A stretch of 16,277 nt of DNA from Sphingopyxis sp. (lineage in GTDB: Bacteria > Pseudomonadota > Alphaproteobacteria > Sphingomonadales > Sphingomonadaceae): assembly GCA_013911715.1 (NCBI GenBank), contig JACEST010000031.1, positions 1-16,277 on the forward strand, given 5' to 3'. Positions 1 to 6,134 of the stretch are shown here, piece after piece. The stretch's first letter is position 1, and the number at the start of each line of letters is the position of its first letter. The notes under the pieces are model-generated. The model was not told where the DNA came from. It was given only the letters and a program-made list of their open reading frames with translations, and did no database searches. A program made the translations under genes and the position numbers.

Positions 1-492
1 GCTTTGGCCGAGCAGGCTGGTCGGCATGTCGGCGTCGATCACCGCCGCCTGCACGCTCACCACCGTCAGACCGTCAACATCGACGCTGCTCAGTTCGACC
101 GGCCGGATCGGCACCACACCGCCAGCGGTATTGGCGCTCCCCGCTTCGGGCAGGCTGTCGACGTCGATCCCGATCGCTTCGGCGTCGCGTCGGTTGAGCG
201 CGATGATCGACGCGCCGCTGTCAACCAGCATCCGCACCGGCGTGCCATTGATCATGGTCGTGGCATAAAAATGCGAATCGCTATCGCGATCAATCCGCAC
301 TTCACCGCCATTTTTCTCTGGTATCGAACTTCCAGTGCGCGCCTTGCTGCGGCGTGACCAGGGTCCTTCGTCGCTATTGCTGGTCTCGGCAAATGTAGCA
401 CCGGCCATCTGGTCGCCGCGCCCGGCAAAACCGCCCACTGCGACCGCAATGATCGTGACGAAAAAGGCGAAGGTCAGAACTTGCCGGAACAT
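1..492 (-). CDS. Retropepsin-like aspartic protease, membrane-anchored (3' end beyond window)
   Basis: I translated this directly on the minus strand from an ATG at 492-490; the frame stays open to the window edge, giving 164 codons with the C-terminus missing. Residues 5-22 are a hydrophobic membrane anchor or signal sequence (starts MFRQVLTFAFFVTIIAVAVG). A polar linker follows, then the protease domain, with VRIDRDSDSHFYATTMINGT leading to the catalytic motif LVDSGAS (Asp91). Families of this type (clan AA, TIGR02281-like, one active-site motif per chain and active as dimers) usually have DTGAS, so DSGAS is a minor variant. The last visible residues, DMPTSLLGQS, match the usual DMPxSLLGMSFL segment near the end of the domain, so little is missing. 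It lies 36 bp downstream of the unknown exported protein gene and is probably in the ygfZ operon. The physiological substrate is unknown. Confidence 0.85.
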   Translation of the reverse strand, partial: MFRQVLTFAFFVTIIAVAVGGFAGRGDQMAGATFAETSNSDEGPWSRRSKARTGSSIPEKNGGEVRIDRDSDSHFYATTMINGTPVRMLVDSGASIIALNRRDAEAIGIDVDSLPEAGSANTAGGVVPIRPVELSSVDVDGLTVVSVQAAVIDADMPTSLLGQS

Positions 493-528
493 AAGGCATC
501 AGCATAGGCCCCAGTGGTTTGCGGCGAG

Positions 529-1104
529 TTAATCCGCTCCAGATACAGGCGCGTCGATAAAAGCACGCCACTGCGGCGGGTCAAACCGGATGCTATAGAC
601 GAGGCGCACGCAGGCGTGCCTCTGCCGGTCCTCGGCTTCCAACGCGGTCGTCGGCCACGCCGCCTCGCTGCCATAGGCGCGCCAGCAAATCACCGCATCG
701 GCCTCGGGCCGGTCCGCCAGCGCAGCATAGGCTGCGCTGCCATCCGGCGGCTGCCAGCCCAGAACCGCCTGTTCGTATGCGCCCGAAGACACCAGCACAC
801 GGCGCAGCGCCGTCCGCTCGTTTGCCAGCAGCACGGCAATATATGCACGATCAGCAGCGCTGAGCCAGCGCCCGCCAAAATATTCGGCCCACGCGCCGGA
901 CGGACCGTCGCTGAGTGCGCTGCCGACCGCCAAACCCGCCGTTTCGAGCCGTTCATACCAGCGCGAACCGGGGTCGATGGGGGCCAATCGCGACGGAGCA
1001 CGATCATCTTCCGTCGACGGCAAAGCCAGTTGCGTCGCCGCTGGGCTGGCCAGCGCCACCAGGAAGATGAATGCCAAAACGCGCATGCGGCCTAGTTCGC
1101 TCAT
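529..1104 (-). CDS. Exported protein of unknown function
   Basis: The protein has 191 residues from the ATG at 1104. That start overlaps the ygfZ stop as ATGA (1104-1101), which suggests translational coupling. A second in-frame ATG at 1086 (MRVLAFIFLVALASPAATQ) would give 185 residues with a more typical signal peptide, so the exact start is open. After a hydrophobic leader with a plausible cleavage site near the AAT-Q, the mature part is acidic and soluble. It has two cysteines late in the chain, in AVICWRAYGSE and RQRHACVRL, which could form a periplasmic disulfide. I do not recognise a family. It sits between ygfZ and the aspartic protease, 36 bp before the latter. Signal peptide, operon position and codon use in keeping with its neighbours make it a real gene. 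Its function cannot be stated. Confidence 0.75.
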   Translation of the reverse strand: MSELGRMRVLAFIFLVALASPAATQLALPSTEDDRAPSRLAPIDPGSRWYERLETAGLAVGSALSDGPSGAWAEYFGGRWLSAADRAYIAVLLANERTALRRVLVSSGAYEQAVLGWQPPDGSAAYAALADRPEADAVICWRAYGSEAAWPTTALEAEDRQRHACVRLVYSIRFDPPQWRAFIDAPVSGAD

Positions 1105-1868
1105 TCCGCCTGACCTGCCGATGAACCGGCGGCCAAAGCGTCGCACAACCATTCCGGTGCAGCGCCCAAATCCACCGCTTCGACGCGGCGATGCTCGACC
1201 GACCAGCCGAGATCGGGATAGACGGCAAGTTGCCGCGAAGGATCGGCCTGATCGAGCGGCACCACCACCACGCGCCGGTTGACCTTTTGCCGCCAGTTCA
1301 TCCGCGCGGTGTTTTCCTGCCCGACATAGCAGCCCTTGGTGAAACTGACCCCGTTCAGCTCGGCGGCGTTGCATTCCAGCCACAGCAATTTGTCGCTGCC
1401 CAGCTCGCTGCGCCCCTCGGCAACGCCCAGCGCCAGCCGGTGCGCGCGCCACGCCGCATCGACCGCCGCGCCGCCGTGCGCCAGAGCCAGCCAGCGGCGC
1501 CCCAGGGCGGGCAAGCGTGGGTCGGGCACGCCCTCTTCGCCTGCCGGTGCCCAATGCACCACCATTTGCTCTTCGCGAACAATGCTGATCGCGCGGCGCA
1601 GGCGATAGAGCGTCAAGCGCTTGGCAAGATCGCCCGCCGCGTCGCGTTCGCAATCGATAAGCAAGTCCGACGACCCCGAGCCTGGTCGAGGGGCACCGTC
1701 CGCCCAGACCAGAAATTCGAACAGGCATTTGCCCTGCGGGCTCAGCAGCGCGGCCCAGCATGGCAGGCCGCCCGCCACATCATTGGTCACAAGTCCTTGT
1801 AAAAAGCCGCGCACATCGTCGCCCGACAAGCGGATCAGGGCACGGTCGGTCAGGATAGTGTCAGCCAT
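1101..1868 (-). CDS. ygfZ: YgfZ/GcvT-domain folate-binding protein
   Basis: This is a 255-residue tetrahydrofolate-binding protein of the YgfZ (IbaG/COG0354) family, cytoplasmic, known to help maintain certain iron-sulfur enzymes. The signature is complete: KGCYVGQE at residues 178-185, with Cys180 as the conserved cysteine, followed by NTARMNWR. The N-terminal part (TDRALIRLSGDDVRGFLQGL, ND at 29-30, LLSPQGK) also matches the family. The start at 1868 gives the usual MADT.. N-terminus. The frame stays open far upstream across the pyrC antisense strand, but that is not coding. Oddity: residues 59-66 (APRPGSGS), between FLVWADG and DLLIDCERD, are encoded by a REP-like palindrome and look like an in-frame insertion in a loop. 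The stop overlaps the start of the next gene by 4 bp. It is divergent from pyrC, with a palindromic element between. Confidence 0.93.
   Translation of the reverse strand: MADTILTDRALIRLSGDDVRGFLQGLVTNDVAGGLPCWAALLSPQGKCLFEFLVWADGAPRPGSGSSDLLIDCERDAAGDLAKRLTLYRLRRAISIVREEQMVVHWAPAGEEGVPDPRLPALGRRWLALAHGGAAVDAAWRAHRLALGVAEGRSELGSDKLLWLECNAAELNGVSFTKGCYVGQENTARMNWRQKVNRRVVVVPLDQADPSRQLAVYPDLGWSVEHRRVEAVDLGAAPEWLCDALAAGSSAGQAE
1671..1694. repeat. REP-like palindrome inside ygfZ
   Basis: CCCC (1674-1677) pairs with GGGG (1690-1693) around the loop GAGCCTGGTCGA. The loop is nearly the same as GAGCCTGTCGA in the repeat at 12072-12092 and resembles the one at 6031-6051. It encodes residues 59-66 of YgfZ in frame. 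Shared loop sequence plus a stem at the same place argue for relatedness; a single short unit could still be chance. Confidence 0.6.
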
Positions 1869-1896
1869 CTCGCCAAGATAGTCGGCACGAACGCCT

Positions 1897-1926
1897 AAAA
1901 AAAGCCCCTCCCGCTTGCGGGAGGGG
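1897..1926 (-). terminator. Terminator-shaped hairpin on the minus strand, just upstream of ygfZ
   Basis: Read on the minus strand, a perfect 10-bp GC-rich stem (arms 1917-1926 and 1905-1914, 2-nt loop) is followed by one C and seven T (1903-1897). This is the form of a rho-independent terminator, and it ends only 28 nt before the ygfZ start codon. It is the left hairpin of the palindromic element at 1905-2000. It could insulate ygfZ from leftward readthrough or act as an attenuator; function is inferred. Confidence 0.55.
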
Positions 1927-2000
1927 TTGGGGTGGGCCAGTCTTTTGCGTAAGGCATCGGCCATCGGCCCACCCCCAGCCCCTCCCGCATGCGGGAGGGG
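1905..2000. repeat. Nested palindromic element between ygfZ and pyrC
   Basis: Two hairpins share the same arms: CCCCTCCCGC/GCGGGAGGGG at 1905-1926 (loop TT) and at 1979-2000 (loop AT, a perfect 22-bp palindrome). Inside them a second inverted pair, GGGGTGGGCC (1929-1938) and GGCCCACCCC (1966-1975), brackets a 27-nt core. The whole ~96 bp is therefore a near-symmetrical cruciform. It fills most of the 141-bp divergent gap. The layout is that of a small non-coding repeat element rather than a protein-binding operator; mobility is inferred. Confidence 0.85.
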
Positions 2001-2004
2001 GGAG
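1997..2004 (+). promoter_or_regulatory. pyrC ribosome binding site at the edge of the palindromic element
   Basis: GGGGGGAG ends 5 nt before the ATG at 2010 and is the only Shine-Dalgarno-like sequence there. Its first four bases belong to the right palindrome arm (ending at 2000) and the rest lie just outside. It fixes the pyrC start at 2010 rather than at the in-frame ATG at 1989, which lies inside the palindrome. Confidence 0.7.
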
Positions 2005-2009
2005 ACAGC

Positions 2010-3047
2010 ATGACCAATCGCTTGACCATCCGCCGCCCTGACGATTGGCACGTCCATCTGCGCGATGGCGCGGCGCTGGCCGACATCGTGCCCTATACCG
2101 CGCGCCAATTCGCTCGCGCTATCGTCATGCCCAACCTGTCGCCGCCGGTGACCACGGCAGCCATGGGTGGCGCTTACCGCGACCGCATCATGGCCGCAGT
2201 GCCATCGGGCGTCGATTTCACCCCGCTGATCGTCGCCTATCTTACCGACCATAGCGACGCTGACGACCTCGCCCTTGGTCATGCAGCAGGCGTCTTTACC
2301 GCCGCGAAGCTCTACCCCGCGCACGCCACCACCGGCAGTGCGCACGGCGTCGCCGACATCGCCAATCTCTATCTCGTGCTCGAACGGATGCAGGCGATCG
2401 ACATGCCGCTGCTCGTCCACGGCGAGGTTACCGATCATGAGGTCGATATCTTTGACCGTGAGGCGGTGTTTATCGAACGCCATTTGCAGAAATTGGTACG
2501 GGATTTTCCCGAACTGCGCATCGTTTTCGAGCATATCACCACGAAAGACGCCGTCGATTTCGTGACCTCCAGCAGCGCCTATGTCGCCGCGACGATCACA
2601 CCGCAGCATCTGCATATCAACCGCAACGCGATGTTCGCGGGCGGCATCCGCCCGCACGCCTATTGCCTGCCCGTCGCCAAGCGCGAAGCGCACCGGCTGG
2701 CGCTGCGCAAGGCCGCGACGTCGGGCAATCCCAAATTCTTCCTCGGCACCGACAGCGCGCCCCATGCGCGCGCCGCCAAGGAGGCGGCGTGCGGGTGCGC
2801 CGGCATTTTCAACGCACCGTTTGCACTGGAAAGCTATGTCACTGTGTTTGACGAGGAAGGCGCGCTCGACAAATTCGAGGGCTTTGCCAGCCTGCACGGT
2901 CCCGCTTTTTACAAGCTGCCCGTCAATGCAGCGACCGTCACACTTGAACGGGCAACGAGCAACGTCCCTGCCGACCTGCCGCTCGGCGACGCCGAGATCA
3001 TACCATTTCATGCCGGCGAGGAATTAGGCTGGCGCTTGGCCAGCTGA
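2010..3047 (+). CDS. pyrC: Dihydroorotase, PyrC type
   Basis: This cytoplasmic zinc enzyme of de novo pyrimidine synthesis interconverts carbamoyl-aspartate and dihydroorotate. It has 345 residues, close to the ~348 of E. coli PyrC (class II). The metal ligands are all visible: HVH at residues 14-16, the lysine that becomes carboxylated at Lys100 in AAKLYPAHATT, His137 in LLVHGEV, His175 in VFEHITT, and the catalytic Asp249 in GTDSAPH. The substrate-loop segment RPHAYCLPVAKREAHR is also typical. The start at 2010 gives MTNRLTIRRPDDWHVHL and has a strong ribosome binding site. The 3' end overlaps the convergent rarD by 24 bp. No carbamoyltransferase or other pyr gene adjoins it. The upstream region is the palindromic element, so any promoter lies within or beyond that repeat. 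Confidence 0.97.
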   Translation: MTNRLTIRRPDDWHVHLRDGAALADIVPYTARQFARAIVMPNLSPPVTTAAMGGAYRDRIMAAVPSGVDFTPLIVAYLTDHSDADDLALGHAAGVFTAAKLYPAHATTGSAHGVADIANLYLVLERMQAIDMPLLVHGEVTDHEVDIFDREAVFIERHLQKLVRDFPELRIVFEHITTKDAVDFVTSSSAYVAATITPQHLHINRNAMFAGGIRPHAYCLPVAKREAHRLALRKAATSGNPKFFLGTDSAPHARAAKEAACGCAGIFNAPFALESYVTVFDEEGALDKFEGFASLHGPAFYKLPVNAATVTLERATSNVPADLPLGDAEIIPFHAGEELGWRLAS

Positions 3048-3935
3048 GCGGCTCTGCCGCCACATGTCCCAACTATAGAGCAGCAACCCTGCCCAGATCA
3101 GCGGGAAAGTAACCAGATGCGTGGTGGTGAGCGGTTCGCGATAAAGGAAAATTGCGAGCAAGAACTGGATCGTTGGGCCAATATACTGGATCAGCCCGAT
3201 GGTCGCATAGGGCATTTGCCGCGCGGCAGAAGCGAACAGCAGCAGCGGCACCGCCGTGACCACACCGCCCGCCACCAGCAAAGCATCGATGCCGCCGCTG
3301 ATCGCGCCGAAATGCCCCGTGCCGTGCACCGTCCACATCGTCAGCGCGGCAATGGCGAGCGGCAGCAGAATAATCGTTTCACTCGCCAGCCCGACCATCG
3401 GCCCAACCGGTGCCATTTTGCGAATGAGACCATAGCCACCAAAGCTGAGCGCCAGCGAAAGCGAAATCCACAAGGCATCGATCGCTCCTGCGGCCAAAAT
3501 CGCCACTCCCACGCCCGCCAATGCAACCGCCACCCATTGCCACGGGGTCAATCGTTCCTTGAGGAACAAATAACCCAGCAGCACATTGAGCAGGGGATTG
3601 AGGAAATAGCCAAGGCTCGCCGCCGCAACTTGGCCGTTGGTCACCGCCCAGATATAGATCAGCCAGTTAACGCCGATCAGCAGCGCGGTGGCAATCATCG
3701 GCAGCAGCATCGCGCGGATCGTCAGCGCCTCCCACAACGCCGCCAGACGCTGGCGGAAATAGAGCATCGCGAGCAGCAACAGCACCGACCAGATAATCCG
3801 GTGCGCGACCACCTCGAGCGGCGGCACAGCCTTTAACAGGTTGAAATAGACGGGCAGAAAGCCCCAGATGAAATAGGCACCAACGGCTTGCGCAAGCGCG
3901 GCGCGCGCAATTGGCTGGCCTGTGGTGTCAGTCAT
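3024..3935 (-). CDS. rarD: EamA-family permease, RarD type
   Basis: This 303-residue inner-membrane protein has about ten hydrophobic segments in two EamA halves. Diagnostic RarD features are the N-terminal GAYFIWGFLPVYFNLLKAVP, the segment IIWSVLLLLAMLYF, NWLIYIWAVTNGQVAAASLG, and YFLNPLLNVLLGYLFLKERL. The second half has YIGPTIQFLLAIFLYREPL. RarD proteins are drug/metabolite transporter relatives whose substrate is mostly unproven; the old link to chloramphenicol sensitivity is weak. The start at 3935 lies 7 nt after the stop of the small membrane protein gene. No good Shine-Dalgarno is visible, so translation may depend on that upstream gene. The last 24 bp overlap the end of pyrC on the other strand. 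Confidence in the family is high and in the transport role low. Confidence 0.93.
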   Translation of the reverse strand: MTDTTGQPIARAALAQAVGAYFIWGFLPVYFNLLKAVPPLEVVAHRIIWSVLLLLAMLYFRQRLAALWEALTIRAMLLPMIATALLIGVNWLIYIWAVTNGQVAAASLGYFLNPLLNVLLGYLFLKERLTPWQWVAVALAGVGVAILAAGAIDALWISLSLALSFGGYGLIRKMAPVGPMVGLASETIILLPLAIAALTMWTVHGTGHFGAISGGIDALLVAGGVVTAVPLLLFASAARQMPYATIGLIQYIGPTIQFLLAIFLYREPLTTTHLVTFPLIWAGLLLYSWDMWRQSRSAGQAPA

Positions 3936-3942
3936 CGAGAAA

Positions 3943-4176
3943 TCAGAAAATGCCGCCGCCGAGGAACAATCGCAGCGCGCAAATGGCCATCACCACGCCG
4001 CAGAAAATCTGTCCCGATTTCCTGTCGGACATCAGCCCCAGCAAAAAACCGAAAGCCGCAAGCGGCAAGATCAGCCAATTAAGCGCACCCAAAAAAGGGA
4101 TGGTGGCCGGAATAGCGAACAGCAGCGCGACCAGCCCGATCAGGATGGAAAGAAGATTCATCATGGTTTGCGTCAT
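3943..4176 (-). CDS. Small membrane protein of unknown function
   Basis: The protein has 77 residues from the ATG at 4176, preceded by AGGGGG with 8 nt spacing; the longer reading from 4206 lacks such a site. It is almost entirely hydrophobic with three likely membrane segments: NLLSILIGLVALLFAIPATI, ALNWLILPLAAFGFLLGLM and IFCGVVMAICALRLFLGG. A short basic/polar loop SDRKSGQ separates the last two. It ends 7 nt before rarD and is probably cotranscribed with it, so it may be an accessory to that permease, though nothing in the sequence shows interaction. Many sphingomonads carry small proteins of this kind without assigned function. The divergent GNAT gene starts 65 bp away, so both promoters must lie in that gap. 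Confidence 0.75.
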   Translation of the reverse strand: MTQTMMNLLSILIGLVALLFAIPATIPFLGALNWLILPLAAFGFLLGLMSDRKSGQIFCGVVMAICALRLFLGGGIF

Positions 4177-4241
4177 TTCGCATGCCCCCTGCTTGCACGC
4201 AAGCATATCAGCGTTAAACCGGCGAGCGGGAGAGAATTGTC

Positions 4242-4793
4242 ATGCTAAACGGCCCGCTGCTCGTCACCGAGCGCCTGATTTTGCGTCCGCCTGCGGCCGA
4301 AGATTTTCCTGCCTATGCCGCCTTTTGTCAGGAGGACGGCACCAATGATTTCATCGGCGGCAAGCAGGAAGCCTCGCCGGCGTGGCGTCAATGGTGCAGC
4401 CTTGCAGGCGCTTGGCATATTCGCGGATTTTCCATGTTTTCGGTCATCGAACGCGACACCGGGACATGGGTCGGGCGGGTCGGTCCATGGGAGCCTGAGG
4501 GCTGGCCGGGCAAGGAGATCGCCTATGGCGTCAGTGCGGCCTTTGTCGGCAAGGGCTATGCCTATGAGGCGACCGTCGCCGCGTGCGATTTCGCCGTCGA
4601 ATTCTTGGGCTGGGACGATCTAATGCACTGCATCGCTCCTGAAAACGTCCGTTCACAGGCGCTTGCCAAGCGGCTTGGTGCGACCAACCGGGGTCCGACC
4701 CGCATGCCCCCACCCTTTCAGGACTATCTGGTCGACAAATGGGCCCAAAGCGCCGCCGACTGGCGCGCCCGCCGTAAGGAGCTGAACGCATGA
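4242..4793 (+). CDS. GNAT-family N-acetyltransferase, RimJ/RimL-like
   Basis: The protein has 183 residues with the classic opening of the RimJ/RimL (Acetyltransf_3) group, LLVTERLILRPPAAEDFPAY. A beta-strand pair, FSMFSVIERDTGTWVGRVGP, precedes the acetyl-CoA loop VSAAFVGKGYAYEA (about residues 98-111). The C-terminal CIAPENVRSQALAKRLGA is the usual ENxxSxxxxxKLGF region. The family transfers acetyl from acetyl-CoA to protein N-termini or small amines; the substrate here cannot be told. GGGAGAG about 7 nt upstream supports the start at 4242. The stop overlaps the start of the DUF1330 gene as ATGA, so the two are coupled. Confidence 0.92.
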   Translation: MLNGPLLVTERLILRPPAAEDFPAYAAFCQEDGTNDFIGGKQEASPAWRQWCSLAGAWHIRGFSMFSVIERDTGTWVGRVGPWEPEGWPGKEIAYGVSAAFVGKGYAYEATVAACDFAVEFLGWDDLMHCIAPENVRSQALAKRLGATNRGPTRMPPPFQDYLVDKWAQSAADWRARRKELNA

Positions 4794-5236
4794 CCGACGC
4801 CTGCGTTGACCCAACCCGCGCGGCTTTTGACGCGTTCAAGGCGTTGCCGCGCGACACCCCCATCCACATGATCAACCTGCTGCGTTTTCGCGAAAAGGCC
4901 GCCTATCCGGCGGATCATGCGCTGGCCGCCGCAGGACTGACCGGGGCAGAGGCCTATGCCAATTATGGCCAGGACAGCGGCCCGGTGTTTCAGCGCATCG
5001 GCGGCTCGCTCGTGTGGCGCGGCAAGCCCGAAGCGGTGCTGATTGGCCCCGCTGACGAACATTGGGACATGGCCTTTATCGCGCAATATCCGCATGCTGG
5101 CGCGTTTATGGAAATGGTCACCGACCCCCAATACCGCCTTGCCGTCGTCCACCGCCAGGCCGCCGTCGCCACCTCGCGGCTGATCCGCTCCGCCCCCTTG
5201 CCGCTCGATTCCCGCAGTGGGACGGTTTTCGGCTGA
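4790..5236 (+). CDS. DUF1330 family protein
   Basis: This 148-residue cytoplasmic protein has the DUF1330 (dimeric alpha-beta barrel) fold signature. IHMINLLRFREKAAYP is the first beta strand with the conserved NLL/F pair, GGSLVWRGKPEAVLIGP and WDMAFIAQYPHAGAFMEM form the middle, and DPQYRLAVVHRQAAVATSRL closes the barrel. AAGGAG (4776-4781) lies 8 nt before the start, and the ATG overlaps the preceding acetyltransferase stop. Proteins of this family have no agreed activity; the fold is shared with small monooxygenases and muconolactone isomerase-like enzymes. Coupling to an acetyltransferase gene suggests a joint role, but the sequence does not say which. Confidence 0.85.
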   Translation: MTDACVDPTRAAFDAFKALPRDTPIHMINLLRFREKAAYPADHALAAAGLTGAEAYANYGQDSGPVFQRIGGSLVWRGKPEAVLIGPADEHWDMAFIAQYPHAGAFMEMVTDPQYRLAVVHRQAAVATSRLIRSAPLPLDSRSGTVFG

Positions 5237-5273
5237 AATATGGCAGCGCGTTAACGCTGTTTGGTTACCCGAA

Positions 5274-5310
5274 CTTAACCATGACGCGGCATTCCCGATC
5301 AAAGGTTAAG
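5274..5310. promoter_or_regulatory. Inverted repeat upstream of the lipoprotein gene
   Basis: CTTAACC (5274-5280) and GGTTAAG (5304-5310) form a 7-bp perfect inverted repeat 23 bp apart, ending 11 bp before the lipoprotein start. The second arm runs into the ribosome binding site AAGGGAG. It may be an operator or a weak leader hairpin. At this length it may also be chance. Confidence 0.3.
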
Positions 5311-5321
5311 GGAGTGTTACC

Positions 5322-5993
5322 ATGGCGCGCGGCGGCAAATTCATGCTTGGAGTATCAATCGGCACTGCGCTGCTGTTGTCCGGCTGCTTCCGCGAGCCGC
5401 AGGAACAGGCCAAACGCGACGCGCTCGACAAGGAATTGGCGGCGCAGGATTTAAGTGCCCCGCAACAGGAAATCATTGTCGATCCCAAAAAGGCCGCACC
5501 CACGGCCGCCGTGGCCGAAGGGGCAGCGCGCGAGGCTTTGGGTGGCAAGCTGCTTGCCGCCCCTGCCGCCAAACCGATGGAAGCGTGCACCGACTGTGCC
5601 GCAGCAGCCGCCAAGGCCCCGACGCTGGGCGAACTCGCCGCTGACCCCACCAAGGGCAAATGCGACGCCAAGCTGACCTATAACAACGACTGGGCGCGCC
5701 GCCTGCCCGCCGCCTTCACCGTCTACCCGCGCGCGCTGGTGCGTGAGGCCGCCGGGGTTGCAGGGGGCATGTGCAACATCCGCGTCGTCAATTTCCAGAC
5801 CGCCGCCTCCAAACAGGCGGTGCTCAACTATTACCACACGCTCGCCACCCGCGCGGGCTACACCAGTGATCACCGCGTCGAGGGCGCTGAACATCTGCTC
5901 GGCGGCACCAAGGGTGATTTGGCCTATGTGGTGATGCTGCGCAGCGACGGCATCATGACCGATGTCGATCTGGTCGCGTCGGGCGGAAGGTAG
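5322..5993 (+). CDS. Predicted lipoprotein of unknown function
   Basis: The protein has 223 residues. The N-terminus MARGGKFMLGVSIGTALLLSGC is a lipoprotein signal: a basic start, a hydrophobic core and the lipobox LLLSGC with the acylated Cys22. A Glu/Lys/Ala-rich linker follows (QEQAKRDALDKELAAQDL), then an Ala/Pro-rich stretch with a CTDC pair, and a C-terminal domain from about residue 113. That domain has CDAKLTYNNDWARRLPAAF, a YPRA turn, MCNIRVVNFQT, AVLNYYHTLATRAGYTSDHR and a final YVVMLRSDGIMTDVDLVASG. The layout suggests a small periplasmic alpha/beta domain attached to a membrane. I do not recognise the family. AAGGGAG about 8 nt upstream supports the start. It converges on thiG, with the homopolymer and palindromic pair between. 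Confidence 0.8.
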   Translation: MARGGKFMLGVSIGTALLLSGCFREPQEQAKRDALDKELAAQDLSAPQQEIIVDPKKAAPTAAVAEGAAREALGGKLLAAPAAKPMEACTDCAAAAAKAPTLGELAADPTKGKCDAKLTYNNDWARRLPAAFTVYPRALVREAAGVAGGMCNIRVVNFQTAASKQAVLNYYHTLATRAGYTSDHRVEGAEHLLGGTKGDLAYVVMLRSDGIMTDVDLVASGGR

Positions 5994-6004
5994 AACCGTC
6001 TCCG

Positions 6005-6024
6005 CCCCCCCCCCCCAAAAAAAA
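6005..6024. other. C12 then A8 homopolymer tract
   Basis: Twelve C (6005-6016) are followed directly by eight A (6017-6024), 11 nt after the lipoprotein stop codon. Tracts this long are unstable in replication and hard to sequence, so the exact lengths should be treated with caution. It lies outside any gene. On the minus strand the A run reads as T8 after the thiG-side hairpin. Confidence 0.9.
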
Positions 6025-6051
6025 CCGTTTGTCCTGAGCTTGGCGAAGGAC
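6017..6051 (-). terminator. Possible terminator for thiSG
   Basis: On the minus strand, stem GTCCT/AGGAC (6051-6047 with 6035-6031, 11-nt loop) is followed after 6 nt by eight T (6024-6017). It lies 84 nt beyond the thiG stop. The short stem and 6-nt gap make it a weak intrinsic terminator candidate. Confidence 0.35.
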
Positions 6052-6120
6052 CGCCCTTTATTGGCAATGTTCAAAGAAACAACGGCCCTTCGACAAGCTC
6101 AGGGCAGGCGGGATAATGAA
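6025..6120. repeat. Paired REP-like palindromic element, copy 1
   Basis: Two inverted REP-like units flank a ~33-nt spacer. Unit one is GTCCT(6031-6035)/AGGAC(6047-6051) around GAGCTTGGCGA. Unit two is GCCCT(6085-6089)/AGGGC(6101-6105) around TCGACAAGCTC. The units are inverted copies of one another (CTGAGCTTG against CAAGCTCAG). A diverged copy with the same order, spacer words and tail (CAGGCGGGA-AATGAA) lies at 12066-12162. Both copies sit between convergent genes. Confidence 0.85.
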
Positions 6121-6134
6121 AGGCGCGCGCCCAA

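Noticed and set aside
1101..3011. A 636-residue open frame on the minus strand covering ygfZ and the antisense of pyrC
   Set aside because: The part beyond 1868 is the mirror of a clear dihydroorotase gene and shows no family motif. It is open only because of GC-rich codon use.
3117..3836. A 239-residue plus-strand frame inside rarD, rich in Gln/Arg/His
   Set aside because: Antisense of membrane-protein codons gives exactly this composition; rarD itself is clear.
5244..5259. CAGCG/CGCTG stem just after the DUF1330 gene as a terminator
   Set aside because: Five base pairs with no following T run; too weak to call.
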